64,000 nt of DNA from Microbotryomycetes sp. JL201 (taxonomy: Eukaryota; Basidiomycota; Microbotryomycetes). Position 1 is the stretch's first letter; every line of letters begins with the position of its first letter. The position numbers and the translations under genes were made by a program. Positions 49,401 through 60,600 of the stretch are shown here, piece by piece. The stretch spans positions 434,001-498,000 of the forward strand of contig JAQYUZ010000006.1 in assembly GCA_033819885.1 (NCBI GenBank). The letters run 5' to 3'. The notes under the pieces were generated by a model. That model did no database searches. It saw only the letters and a program-made list of their open reading frames with translations, and was not told where the DNA came from.

Positions 49401-49671
49401 CAACGAATTGCCACCGTGGACCGGCACTGGACGAGTGCATCTTGTCGACGCTTACTGGGGCGGTGCGAGAATGTACGGCAGCCCGATCGTTCACGACGAT
49501 GGAACGATCTCTGAAGGGCGACCCGCCGACTCGAGGCGGGAGTCCGTGCACAATGTGCCCAATACAGCCGCCCTTGGGGGTCGGTTCTCGAGGTCAAAGT
49601 CAAACCCGATGTTTGGCATGGCGCTTGAGCAAGACTCAAAAGAGGATGCCTCGTTTGTCATCCAGACATGA
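46435..49671 (+). CDS. GT31 family galactosyltransferase-like glycosyltransferase (type II membrane)
   Basis: Predicted Golgi type II membrane protein. Three exons: 46435 onward, a short intron near 47150-47219, then to about 48090, and from about 48155 to 49671. The N-terminal 300 residues are Ser/Gly-rich cytosolic sequence. One membrane anchor is PLTILFSFLLFGCFAATLTTFLM. The luminal domain has the GT31 layout: VVVGVFSVDASIERRNTIRQTYARH, VQLKFILGRP, EMEMYNDVVVLDIEENMNKGKTFKYFEWA, then the DxD-like metal site VVKADEDTFINLAELERHL, and after the intron YLVRNLFMAGEIYALSSDLVQYIA with KEDQRVAKWM and HWVSERCWIYDGPKTG. A long Ser/Thr/Asn-rich region precedes a C-terminal block (HYLKRNEWFYETALALLG, WTGTGRVHLVDAYWGGARMYG). 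Fungal GT31 acceptor specificity is not readable. Confidence 0.83.
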
Positions 49672-49876
49672 ACAGGACAGGCGACGGACGGTGTCTGTCT
49701 CTTCGTACATAGATTCGCTTTTTGTTTCGGTTTTTCTTCATCTTGCGTTGTATGGTGTCGTGCTCTGTGACCGGAACTTTTTCTTGTTGATTTCATTGTG
49801 TTTTATACTTTGCAACATTCATATAATGGCTTACCACGCTTTGCCGTTTCACCTGTTCTGGTGTCGTCGTTCAACC

Positions 49877-52607
49877 ATGGCGTCGCTCGTGCGCCAGGCG
49901 CAGACCAACGTGTTTGCGCCGCGCTCGCAAGCGCACACGTCAACTCTGGCGGGTACGAGAACGGACCAGGTACCGACGACGAGCGTTGGAGACATGCTTG
50001 GGCACCATGGCGCGGCAAGTCCGAGCAGCTCGCCCAGCTCGCCCGAGTACGCCAACTTGTGCAAAGTAAGCCACTACCATGTCTTTGACATCGCATCAAA
50101 AGCTCATACGTGCTTGTGCTCGGCAGGTGGTGCTCGAGCGCAGGCTGCGCAACATGTTTGTGCTCGCTGTCGCAATCGGCTCTGCATTGCTCGCAGCCGC
50201 AACATTCGACCCGTCGAGGCTGCCAGGTGAGTCACAGCGCAATCAACTGGAGCCGCTGTCGGAGGAAATGGACTGACGATGCATGGTTTTGCAGGCTCAC
50301 TCTTCAAAGTCTTGCCAGCGTTGATGCTCTCGCCAGTCACGTTCATCGGCATCGTCCCAATCATTTTGTTGCGGAAAGCAACGCCAACGAGTCAGTCGGA
50401 CCGTCACAGGCTCTTGTTAAGCTCGCGACTCTGACGATCCCTACTCGCTTGGCAGCTGCTCCTTCGACATTGTCATCACGATTCACCCGAGTGAGGTCCC
50501 TGCTTGATGCGCCAAGTCGCGGGGTCATCATGGCGTACATGCTATCGACCGCAATTTTGTCGATTGCGTACCAATGTTGCGCTCTCTATTCGTCGCAAAA
50601 CCCGCGGACGACGCCGATCTATTACCACAAAGGGTGCGATGCCGCTGACATCATCTCAATGAATGACGGAACCTGATGCTTTTTCTGATTCCGTAGCCGT
50701 GGCGAGGTCATGCTCAACGAGCGATTCGTGTTCTTGGCTGGGTTTCACGCTTTCGTGGCAGCGTTTGGCGTTGCTCAGCACGTCTTTCAGGACAGGAATC
50801 GACTTGTGTTCGACAGCAGTATCTCAGTAAGGTTTTCTTACCTACCATTCAAATGCAAGCCTGATCAATACCTTCGCCAGCGATCGATTCCTCAACGTCT
50901 GGCCCAGGCTGGCCTGGCCGGCATCAGGGCAGCTGTACAGTCTACTGCACTGTCCTACATTTTCTTTGTGTCGATATACGTCGTCGTGAAGCGACCTATT
51001 CTGCGGCTACTGGTCACAAGCTCGTTGACATCGTGGACCAGGTACGCTGTTACCCCTGACGGCCTTCTACGAGCACAATCGCTTACATCCCTCGTCTATG
51101 ATTAGACCACACCTGTACGACATGATACGGTACAGCAGTTTCTTGTCTATGACGCTCATCGCTCGTTCCCTCGCGAGCGCGTTCCTGCTGTTTTCGACAT
51201 GGGAAACGGCTCACGCCCTGTTCCAGACGTATGCGACACAGTCGATGTTGGTCTCTCAATTTTCCTCCAAGCCGAACCAAGCGCTCGTTTCGGGGCTGCG
51301 ATCCGACGATGATTACTATAAAGTTCGTTCATTTGTCGGAGCGTTTCTGTCAGCCACTGACTGTCTTTGATCGTTGTAGCACTTTGCATTCTGCGAGCTT
51401 GCAACCCTCAGTTTGACGAGTGAACAGCGACGCAAGACGATATTCACAGACATCAAGGCCGACGTGACGCGAGGAGCCTGGGCCGACGTCTCCCGAGAAT
51501 GCTTGAAAGTTTTGGGGCAGGAGCTGCAACGGGCCAAGAACAGAGGTCTCCAGGGCCAGAGTCAGCCGCGAATTGCCATCTGTTAAATTTGCAAATCCAA
51601 TTGACGCGAAATTCTCACAGGAACGCCTCCTCCGCCATCCTCTGTCGGTCGGTCGACTAGGTCGACGCAAACGTCCGACAGGCCAGAGAATCCTGCTGTC
51701 AAGAAGGATGAGGTCTTCAAACCCGTCAAAAAGACGTTTTGGGACAAGCTGGCATCATCTGACGGCTCTGCCTCTCAAGCTTCCACATCGAGCAATGTCA
51801 CCAAGGGAGCATCGTCTGCCGTCTCGTCCGCCATTTCCACCGTCTCATCTCGCGTACCGTCTATTTTGCAAGCCGATCAGCGAGACCACGCAGCGCAGTC
51901 GGCGAGGGGGTCGACTTCGGTTGTCGACAGCGTCAAGCAACCCATTGCGACTGCGACTCGGACCGCACATGACGTAGAAAACGTCTTGTCCAATAGAGTA
52001 CCTGCTACGCTCAAGGAAGTAGCCTTTACAAAAGATGCGCGAGCGGTTGTCGAGACTCGCGTTGCCAGGCGGCAGTTGGTCACTTGGGCCCTTGAGGGTG
52101 AGTTTGCAAAGTTCTATGACCTGGCGCATGTACTCATTCATCCCTGTGCTGCTAAAGCGCTGGCGAATCTGCTATGCGCTTCGTTGAAGGAGGATCCTTA
52201 TGGTGTTGCGCAACGAGACATTCCGAAGATCCTCGAAGGCATGGTTTTGTTTCTAGACGCACTAGAAAAGCTCGAAAAGAGCTTGGTGTCCGAGTTTGAG
52301 CAAGAAGGGCAGGAAAGGAAGAAAGTTGGCACAGCACAGGTCGAAGAGCTCGTCTTGCCCTTGCAGAGCTGTGAGTCTCGTTCGCGCTCGATCGGATGCG
52401 CAGATGGTTGTGATCTGATGCATTTTGTCTCATGTTGTAGCCGTGAGGGACGCTATCAAGCAAGTTCTTCTTGACTTTGAGCCATTCTTGAAAGAATTTC
52501 GTACGCCACATTCAGTGCATACGCCATGAAGTCGCTGATCAGTAGCTTTTACAGGTTTCCCGAGTCATGTGGCGACTCGTTTGCAGCTGTTGATCGACTG
52601 GGGATAG
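49877..52607 (+). CDS. NDC1: Nucleoporin NDC1 (Cut11), transmembrane ring
   Basis: Integral nuclear-envelope protein that anchors nuclear pores and, in fungi, spindle pole bodies. The ATG at 49877 opens MASLVRQAQTNVFAPRSQ. Several exons then encode about six hydrophobic segments: NMFVLAVAIGSALLAAATF, SLFKVLPALMLSPVTFIGIVPIILL, VIMAYMLSTAILSIAYQCCALY, RFVFLAGFHAFVAAFGVAQHVF, TALSYIFFVSIYVVVKRPILRLL, SFLSMTLIARSLASAFLLFS. The soluble C-terminal part shows HFAFCELATLSLTSEQRRKTIFTDI and WADVSRECLKVLGQEL, the Ndc1 signature, then a Ser-rich linker (KKDEVFKPVKKTFWDKLA) and a helical region ending FEPFLKEF, with a last small exon reading about RFPSHVATRLQLLIDWG. Family recognition is from this layout and motif; short exons make borders approximate. 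Confidence 0.83.
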
Positions 52608-52787
52608 AAGCGTTGCCGACGATAGTAGCCGGATGCAATGGCCAAAAAAGTTTCGGGCCGAGATGTCGGAGCCCCGTCCGTGCCCCGGACCTGCAATTTC
52701 CCTCATCTGTCGTCTCGGGTCCCGCGAAAGAGTTCTCTGTCTCCCCCTCATTCCTGTGGTCAACTTTGTGACAAAGGTCTGCTCATC

Positions 52788-55251
52788 ATGTCTGTCGCGG
52801 CATCCACTTCGTCAGCGGCGAGCGGGGCCGCGGCTCAGCTTGTCTCTGCCGGACACGACTCTGCACTCGCCGGCGTCCCAAGCAAGCGCTCATTGTGGTT
52901 CCAACCAAACGCCGATCAGCGTGACGAAGCTGCAGACAGCGTGTTCCGTCGGTACATCAATGACCGGTTCAAGCTATCGCTCAGGGACTATCACGAGCTG
53001 CACGCGTGGTCCGTAAAGCCAGAGAACGCCAACAAACTATGGCAGAGCGTTTGGGACTGGAGCGGTATCATTGGAGATAGAGAGTCAGTCAACCCGACTC
53101 GGTCGTATCAGCCCCGAAATGAGAACACAATTGCCACTGACCCGTTACAATGTCGGGTACAGAGACGATATTCTTTTTGACAACACCGTTCCTATGGATC
53201 GATTCAATCCGCGCTTGATCAGAGCAAAAATGAATTACGCAGAGGCGAGTAGAGCGTTTGATCGCCAGAATGACCGAGGCGTCGAAGCTGACGAGAATTC
53301 ACATGGTAATCACAGAACGTTTTGCTGTCACACTCGAAAGCTCGCTCGAGTCAGCCAGCAATCGTCAGCGTTATTGAGCCAGATTCGCGTTTGGCGAAAG
53401 GCTCGCTCGGCCCTTACATTGATTCGACATTCTTGCGCTCGTTGACGTACGAAGAGCTGTACCAAGAGGTGCGCAAACTTGCCCATGTCTTTAAACACGA
53501 GTATGGCATCAGACCGGGAGATGTAGTCTCGGCGTTTTCGCCGTCCAACGCAGAAGTCGTCGTGGCATATTTAGCAGTCACGGCTCTAGGCGGCGTTTGG
53601 TCTTCAACGCCGTCAGAGTTTGGCGTCAGCGCTGTATTGGAGAGGCTCACGCAAATTGAGCCAAAGATCCTGATTACGGCGGATCAGTATCGATACAATG
53701 GCAAGACGTTGGACATTTACGGAAAGCTCGAGCAAGTGTTGGCTGAACTCCCATCAGTCAAGCAAGTCCTGGTTGTCGGTCAACTGACGAAAGACCGCAA
53801 ACCCGTCGTGCCGTTTCCGGCGGACAAGAAAGGTCGCGCGTGGGAAAACTACGTCGACGTGATCAAACGTGGAGAACAAGCTCCGGCCGAAATCCCATTT
53901 CATCGCGGCGACGCCATGGCGCCCGTCTATATTCTGTACTCGAGTGGTACGACCGGAAAGCCGAAAGCGATTGTGCACTCGGTCGGAGGACAGGTCCTCA
54001 GTCTGAAGATGACGCACGCCACTTCAGCCAACTATCGAGCTGGCGACGTGTTGCTGCAGTTCAGTACGCTCGGATGGATGATGCACAATCACGCCATCGG
54101 TACCATGCTCCTCGGATGCACTGTCGTCGCATACGACGGCTCACCCTTGAACCCGACTTCGATCCTGTGGCACATTGTCGACAAGTACAAAGTCACGTGC
54201 CTGGGCATTTCACCAAGATACCTGCAAGTCCTCGAGACGGCCAACTACTTGCCCAACAAGCACCACTCGCTCAAGAGTTTGCGTATAATCACGACGGCGG
54301 GATCCGTGCTCAAAGGAGAGCTGTACGACTGGGTTTACGCCAACGTCGGCAAGCAGGTATGGATCAACAACGGCACAGGTGGCACTGACGTGAGTCCAGA
54401 GGCTTGACCTGTCCATCGCTCCTACTAACGTTTTCGTGCCGCCCAGATCTGCAACTGCTTCATTGGTGGCGTCCGGTCTCTGCCAGTCTATCACGCTGAG
54501 ATTCAAGCTCCCGTCCTTGGCATGGATTTGCAATGCTGGAGCGACGATGGCGAGCGTCTGATCGGTCAACAAGGCGAGATGGTCATTACTCAACCTTTTC
54601 CCAATATGCCGATTGGTTTCTGGCGCGACGAAGGCAACAAGCGATACAAGGCTGCGTATTTCGAGGCGTACAAGACTCCCGTCTGGACGCATGGCGACTT
54701 TATCGAGGTGCATTCTCTTACGGGTGGCGTGACAGTCTACGGACGTTCGGATGGCGTGCTCAACCCAAGCGGTGTCAGGTTCGGCACGGCAGAATTGTAC
54801 AGCGTCGTAGAAGAAATTGACACGATCGAAGATTGCCTTGCTGTCGGTCAAAAGTTGCCCGATGGCGACGAACGGGTCGTCTTGTTTGTCAAGCCGAAGC
54901 AAGGTGCTTTGACTGACGAAATGAGGGCCGTCATAAAGAGTGCGATCGTTCAAGCGAGGTCTACGCGCCACGTTCCGGCAAAGATGATTGACTGCCAAAA
55001 GATTCCGTACACTACTAACGGCAAAAGGCTCGAGGTGGGTTGAGTTCGTGCTGAGACCATATCAAAGACTGAGCTCATTCGAAACTCTCTCCAAAACAAT
55101 CTCGATGCATGTGCAGATTCCTGTCAAAAAACTCGTGAATGGCACCCCATACGAGAGCCTGAACTTGAGCTCTGCAGAAGATCCAGCTTGCCTTCGATTC
55201 TTTGTCAACCATCCTGAGCTCCAGCTTTCCGGTGTCAAGGCCAAGCTGTAG
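52788..55251 (+). CDS. Acetoacetyl-CoA synthetase (AACS, ANL superfamily)
   Basis: Activates acetoacetate to acetoacetyl-CoA with ATP, feeding sterol or fatty acid synthesis; cytosolic. Five exons (52788-53083, 53163-53244, 53316-54389, 54447-55034, 55117-55251) sum to 725 codons including stop. N-terminal LWFQPNADQRDEAADSVF precedes WSVKPENANKLWQSVWDWSGIIG and NTVPMDRFNPRLIRAKMNYAENVLL, family marks. Core: SFLRSLTYEELYQEV-type helix, PSNAEVVVAYLAVTALGGVWSST, the ATP loop YILYSSGTTGKPKAIVHSVGG, QFSTLGWMMHNHAIGTMLLG, WINNGTGGTDI, VYGRSDGVLNPSGVRFGTAEL, and the C-terminal IPYTTNGKRLEIPVKKLVNG with the catalytic Lys. The second intron uses a GC donor. Confidence 0.93.
53245..53315 (+). other. 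GC-AG intron in acetoacetyl-CoA synthetase
   Basis: Donor GCAGAG|GCGAGT, acceptor ATCACAG, 71 nt, phase 0. It joins AKMNYAE to NVLLSH, matching the family block LNYAENxL. The nearby GT at 53249 is out of phase. Confidence 0.85.
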
Positions 55252-55478
55252 ATATCAAGACATGTAGAGCTGCTCGTCGGAGGTTAGTACGAGTACAGAT
55301 TCGGCAAAGGGGGTCTTGCGGTGAAGAGTACTTTGTGGTATCAGGCGCATGGTCATGGAATGGTCGCAGTATGCTTTTATAGAAACAATTTTGATTACAT
55401 TTATTTATGCGAATCTGTGCGCACGCCATGACCTCATTCGTGCCTTTGCTCCCTTGCCGACGCTCCTATCGTCCAGCA

Positions 55479-57053
55479 ATGGTAAGCTCGCCTGACTCAC
55501 ACGATTCCTACTCGCTTCGACATTCAGCGAGCTGGGCGGTCGTGGAGTACCGAAGCATGCGATGTTTGTGCGGCCCGAGCTGACGCGTTGCCTGTGACAT
55601 TGAAACCTCGCGCATGTCCATCGCACGCAGAGCTCTGACGACGACTACCAAGACATTCCGTCAGACTATGAAGACGACGACGGTTTCGTCATGCAAGATG
55701 TCGATGACGAGCAGCTGCGCAGCGCCAGCAATCGACGGCATCAAGCAGCGCCAGCCGCCATGCACCACGATGACCAAGACGACGATCAAGACGAGGAAGA
55801 TGCATTTGGAGGCTTCAGGAACGTAGACAGAGGCGCAATGGGCTTCGCTGGGGCCGTCGGAGGCATGTTTGGCGGGCTCGGCGCGGCGGCCGCAGCAGGT
55901 CGCAGAGGACCACACCCAGGCGCATTCCAGGCAGGCTTTGGGGGCCACGCTTTCGCTCATGCACCAGCTGGAGCGTTCAGAAAGTCACTCAGGGCCTACT
56001 CGGCGGCCATCTTGGAAGTGCAAGAGGGCAGGTCATACGGCCTCGGACGCAAGAACTTTCTGTACGGCGGCAAGAGTCAGTCCCGACAGTACTCGTGTGG
56101 GATTGCTCATTCACTGACAAAGAACGAAAACACAGTCGTTATGCCGGCGTCAGCTTTGGAAGAGCTGGGCAAGTCTTTTGCCACCTGCCGTCCCGCATAC
56201 GTTCGTTCCCTGACCGTGTTCATTGGTGCGATGCTTAGCTCAACTGGATATTGAGCTTCCCATCGACTACGAAATTTCGAATCCGGCCGTTCCAGACCTC
56301 AAAACTCACGTCGGTGTGCTCGAATTTATCGCCCAAGAAGGCACAGTGAATCTGCCACAGTGGGTAAGCACCCTGTCTGCCTTGAAGGTTGTCGATCACA
56401 GCCTGAAACAGCGTGCTCTGTACAGGTCATGGACCAGCTTCGACTGAACGAGGGAGACCCGATCCGACTTCAAGGCGCCAGGTTTCCAAAGGGCAAAATG
56501 ATCAAAATTCAACCTCAAAGCGTCGACTTTCTTGAGATTAGTGATCCAAAAGCAGTGTCAGTACGCCGCACCGTGCAACCCTTCATGCGTGCTGAACCTT
56601 TGTTCAACCAGGCTTGAACAAGCTCTGCGCCACTACTCAGTCCTGAGTGCGGGAGACATCATCGAAATCAGCTACGAAAGCTTGACATTCAGAATCTTGA
56701 TCATGGAGATTACCCCTCCTGGCCCCGCCATTTCGGTCATCGACACCGACATTGAAGTCGACTTTGCAGCGCCTCTCGGCTACGTCGAACCAGAGCGCAA
56801 GCCAGTCGCTGCCGCTCCGACTATGAAAGACCGCTATGTCATCGACACCAACTCGAAACAAGATGTTGACGCCCGAGGCAGTGGTACTTCAACGCCAGTA
56901 CCTGGAGGATCAAAGGAAGGTGGTGGACCGGTCTGGGAAGCGTTCAAAGGCAGCGGTCAAAGTCTCAGCGGCAAGCGGATCAAGGGCAAGGGACTCAAAA
57001 TTAAAAAGATTGAGCAAGTTGAGGAGGGTTCGCGCATTATGAGGACAGAGTAA
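55479..57053 (+). CDS. UFD1: UFD1, Cdc48/p97 cofactor for ubiquitinated proteins
   Basis: Partner of Npl4 and Cdc48 in ER-associated and nuclear protein extraction. Exons 55479-55481 (ATG only), 55631-56075, 56136-56168, 56239-56363, 56426-56556 and 56612-57053 sum to 393 codons including stop. An unusual N-terminal extension of about 115 aa is acidic (SSDDDYQDIPSDYEDDDGF) then Gly/Ala-rich. The Ufd1 fold follows: FRKSLRAYSAAILE, LYGGKIVMPASALEELAQLDIELPIDYEISN, THVGVLEFIAQEGTVNLPQWVMDQL, IKIQPQSVDFLEISDPKAVLEQALRHYSVLSAGDIIEI, VIDTDIEVDFAAPLGYVEPER. Near the end AFKGSGQSLSG is the SHP box binding the Cdc48 N domain. A GTAAGT donor overlaps the stop codon (donor at 57050) and could splice in frame into the next ORF. 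Exon 3-4 splicing uses a GC donor. Confidence 0.9.
56169..56238 (+). other. GC-AG intron in UFD1
   Basis: Donor GCTGG|GCAAGT, acceptor GCTTAG, 70 nt. Splicing gives MPASALEEL|AQLDIELPIDYEI, the expected UFD1 sequence; the GT at 56173 is out of phase. Confidence 0.85.
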
Positions 57054-57120
57054 GTCTTAGTTTCATAACCGAGACAAGATATGCGGCAGCGAGCGACGAT
57101 TCGGAAGAGCTCGAGCTGAC

Positions 57121-57549
57121 ATGGGTCAATGCTGCAGCAAACCGCGCATCATTACGGCAGACACGCAGATCGGCAATCGTCAAGTGCCAGCTGCGCTCAA
57201 CGTGCCGTTTGGCAACCTGTTTTTCGGATACGAAGTCAAGCCGCCGCCAGGGTCAGCAGAAGAACAAACGGCACGAGCGGCCAAGAACGCCGAGGAAGAG
57301 GCGGCTAAAAAGCCATTCGCCGCTGTCGGTCAAGGCTCTACGCTTTCGGGTCGGACAAGGTCATTGGCGTCGACACCGAGCGGAGCGCCTAGTCCGGCAC
57401 CCGAGATTGCTAGTTCCAGGACGACTGGGCAGACCCAACCAGCGGTCCCGTTCTCGGGGTCAGGCCATTCATTAACGGGCAGCAGTAGCGGAGGCAGTAC
57501 CACCAAGAAACCTAGCCGCAAAAACGTCGATGTGATCGAGATTGATTGA
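57121..57549 (+). CDS. Small predicted N-acylated protein with two SHP-box-like motifs
   Basis: Intronless 142-aa ORF, 67 bp after the UFD1 stop. The N-terminus MGQCCSKP fits N-myristoylation (Gly2, Ser6, Lys7) and palmitoylation (Cys4, Cys5), predicting membrane anchoring. A helical Glu/Ala stretch SAEEQTARAAKNAEEEAAKK is followed by two motifs, PFAAVGQGSTLSG and PFSGSGHSLTG, that resemble the FxGxGxxLxG Cdc48-binding SHP box in the neighbouring UFD1 (AFKGSGQSLSG). It ends NVDVIEID. The layout recalls small acylated p97 partners such as SVIP, without clear homology. Alternatively this ORF is the 3' exon of an extended UFD1: acceptor CTGCAG at 57137 is in phase with the 57050 donor, and splicing there would remove the MGQCC start. 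A separate gene is favoured because of the ideal acylation signal. Confidence 0.6.
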   Translation: MGQCCSKPRIITADTQIGNRQVPAALNVPFGNLFFGYEVKPPPGSAEEQTARAAKNAEEEAAKKPFAAVGQGSTLSGRTRSLASTPSGAPSPAPEIASSRTTGQTQPAVPFSGSGHSLTGSSSGGSTTKKPSRKNVDVIEID

Positions 57550-57681
57550 CCTGCGTTCGCTTTTCGGGTTCGAATCCCTCGTTCCGCTTTCTTTTTCGCT
57601 TCTTTTCTGTTGTGAAATATAATTGTTCCACACATTCATTGCACCCATGTTGCCTCGCACGTTCGGACTCAGGAGCACACA

Positions 57682-60600
57682 TCAACTCATGTCGTTTGTC
57701 CTGCTCTTTACCAATCTGACAATCTCTTGCGTAAACTTGTCGAGCTCAAACTTTTCCAAACTCTCGACCACGAGTTGGTTCTCTCGTTCAAACTCTTGTT
57801 CGAGCGTAAAAAGATCTTGTCGAGTTGACAAACGAGATCTTCCTCGTTGTTGCGATTGAACCTTGACAAGGTCGTCATCTTCGTCTTTGTCTTCATCTTG
57901 GTCCATCTCTTGATCGTTGTCGAAAAAGCGAGCAATGAGTTCATCACTTTCAAGTCTGAACAAGGATTGTCGAGGATCGAGGTAGATCGAGTCTGGATGG
58001 TCAGCGCTTGACGCGGCAACTAGAGTCGAGTAGAGAGCAGTTTGACGGAGAGCCTCGGCGAGCTCATCGTCGGTCAAACCATGAGCTTGGTGCAACATGT
58101 TCCAACTGTCGAAGCGCGACGTGAGTTTTTCCTCAGACACACGAGATCAGACGAAACTTGGGAAGCTCACTCATCGTGGAGGTACACCCGGCGCCAAATC
58201 GCGCGGAGAGTCATTTGCCGACGAGCTTCGGGCAATGTCTGTAGCGGAGAGTCGATCGAGTGAGCGTTGAGTTGGATTTACTTCGATGAATCGTCGAAGC
58301 AAAAGAGATGGCTTACCTGCGCCCGCACGAGCACTTCGAGGGCAGCGGCGTAATCAGTCGATTGCTCGCCAGTATTGTCCTTGAGCGACAGCAAATCGAT
58401 CAAGTCCTCGGGCGATAGCGCCGAGCCCCGCAGAAGATCTGCCAGGATGTTATTGAAGAGCTGTTCCGAGACCCAATTTTTTTTGCTTAGTGTGGTTTTC
58501 TTGATGAGTTATTTCTGCTCGCTCACATTTGTCTGTGCGGGCCTGTCACTGAGGCTCCTAGCAACGCGGGCCGTGATCGCGGCAGCTTGTTGGTCGAGCG
58601 GCGATCGACTCTCGGGTCCAGACAGGACGGCAGTCAGAACGTCTCGTAAGCCCTCTTGAGTGTTGACGAGGTCAAGTTTGTCGTCGATGGCTATTGATCG
58701 CGATGGATATTCAGTGCAAGCCCATACCAACACGTAATGGAACACATACCTTCGATAGCACGCTGCATAGGTTCGCCTGCGAGCGTCCGCTGATTCGCCT
58801 GCGCCACGTGAGCAAGCTTTCCGAGACTAAGCATCAGCTGGGAGCAATCGAAATCGTAATCAGTTTCTTTCTTGTGATCAGTCCAAGCACTGTCTCACCT
58901 TTTGCTGGATCACATTCGGTTCGTGAGAAGCAGAAGCGACCAGGGTGAGGCGCGCTTTGTCATATCGTCCGATAGCAATATCGTTGAGCCATGCAACGTC
59001 TGTCCAAGTCATTTCAGCCAACGGGAAAGCACAAAACAGGCGATGAGACGCACGATCGTATCGCGTCTCGTCGAGAAACTTTGTCAGAAGTGATTTGTAC
59101 GCGTCGTCTTGCTCCAACAATGTCCGATACATGCCCTTTTCAAGGTAGAAGCCGAACAAAGGAAATGCGAAGGCTTCTCCGTACTTGCCCATGAAGTATT
59201 GAAGTCGCTTTGTTGATCCCTGAGTCGCATGATTGCACAGCTCTACGAGAACACGGAAGTCTTGATGCCGTTCTGCGAGCTCGTAGGCCTCCGAGACTTT
59301 TCCCGCTTGCACTATTTACGTCATTGCGTAAGCGTTGTCCATGCCGTTGCATCAGATTGCCTTTCGACTCACCAAGAACGTGTATGAAGCGTGGCCGGAG
59401 CTCAAGGTACGCGGCCGTTGTAGACCGCACTTCCGGAGCGCCTTCGCCGTCGACGCTGGCGCTGTAGAGCTTGCATGTCAGCGAAGTTCGACCCGCTCTT
59501 CAGAGATCAGCACACCTTCGCAAGTATAAGATTCTCTCTTCGTAGGCAGAGAACAGGTGCTCGGCTAGCAGTACCATCTGATTTTTCAGCTCAGTTGGAA
59601 CATCCTGGAGATTCCCTTGTCCGGCGTCGGCGTCATTCGAGCCAAACTGCCGGTCGAGATCTCGCAGAGCGGCTTCAGTTGATTCCATCTGCCACTGTAG
59701 TCGGTCCAGCAGGCCAGATCGACTGGCCCAAGGTTCGCTTGGGCACACATCAGCAGACAAGCCGTAGTACTTGGCACAATTGCGACGGTATCGTGACACA
59801 GCACCGTAAACGGTCTGAACAGGGTAATGGAGATGGTCAGGCTCGAGGCCTGAGTTGACAGCCTTGGGCACTCACGGTGAATACATCATTGGATTCGAGC
59901 AGCAAAGTTGCCTTCGCTTCGCTGGACCCGGAACCTGATAGCCGCATCTTAGTCTCGTTGCTAACGGTCTCGAGTACGGCGCTCAGAGATGCGACCTAGA
60001 CACGAACGTCAATAGTGACACTCAGACCGCGCTGGACTGTGACGGACCTTTCGCCGGAAAAATGTCCGCACGACGTCCTCGGTGAACTGTTCCCCAATGT
60101 CAGCCATGTGCCGGTGAATTGCCTCCGTTAGGAGGTTTACGCCACCACTACGAACAATGCTGCCATTAGCGCTGATATCGCTTCGCCATCCGAAACGGGA
60201 CTTGCCTCATACGAGCGTTCTGCCGAGTCCAAAGCGCCAAAGCAGCTTCAAGTCTCTCAGCATCCCAGCATAACTGTCTCCGAGCAGTTTGGGACAACTG
60301 CGCGCCGTAAAACAGGTCAGGGTTCGGCTCACAGGAGGGAAAACAAGAGATCAACTCACTCTAGGCAATAGGCTGTTTGTGCCGATAAACTCGATCAGCG
60401 CTTTGGCTCTTTCGACTCGGTCCGCGAGCTGAGCCTTTAACTCCAAAACGACGGGTTGCAGAGGCGAGCCTTTGAGTAGCTGCGTCAGAGAAAAACGGGA
60501 CGTCTGCCCGCTACATGGCATCAACTGACTGGAAGACATCAATTCCGAGCTGACGGATTGTGCCGCTGCGACTAGATCCCCCGGTGCATCCGGGTCCACA

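Noticed and set aside
57560-57590. GGGTTCGAATCCC resembling a tRNA T-arm/B box
   Set aside because: No A box or acceptor stem fits: the 5' part of a tRNA would lie inside the 57121-57549 coding region and shows no tRNA pattern.
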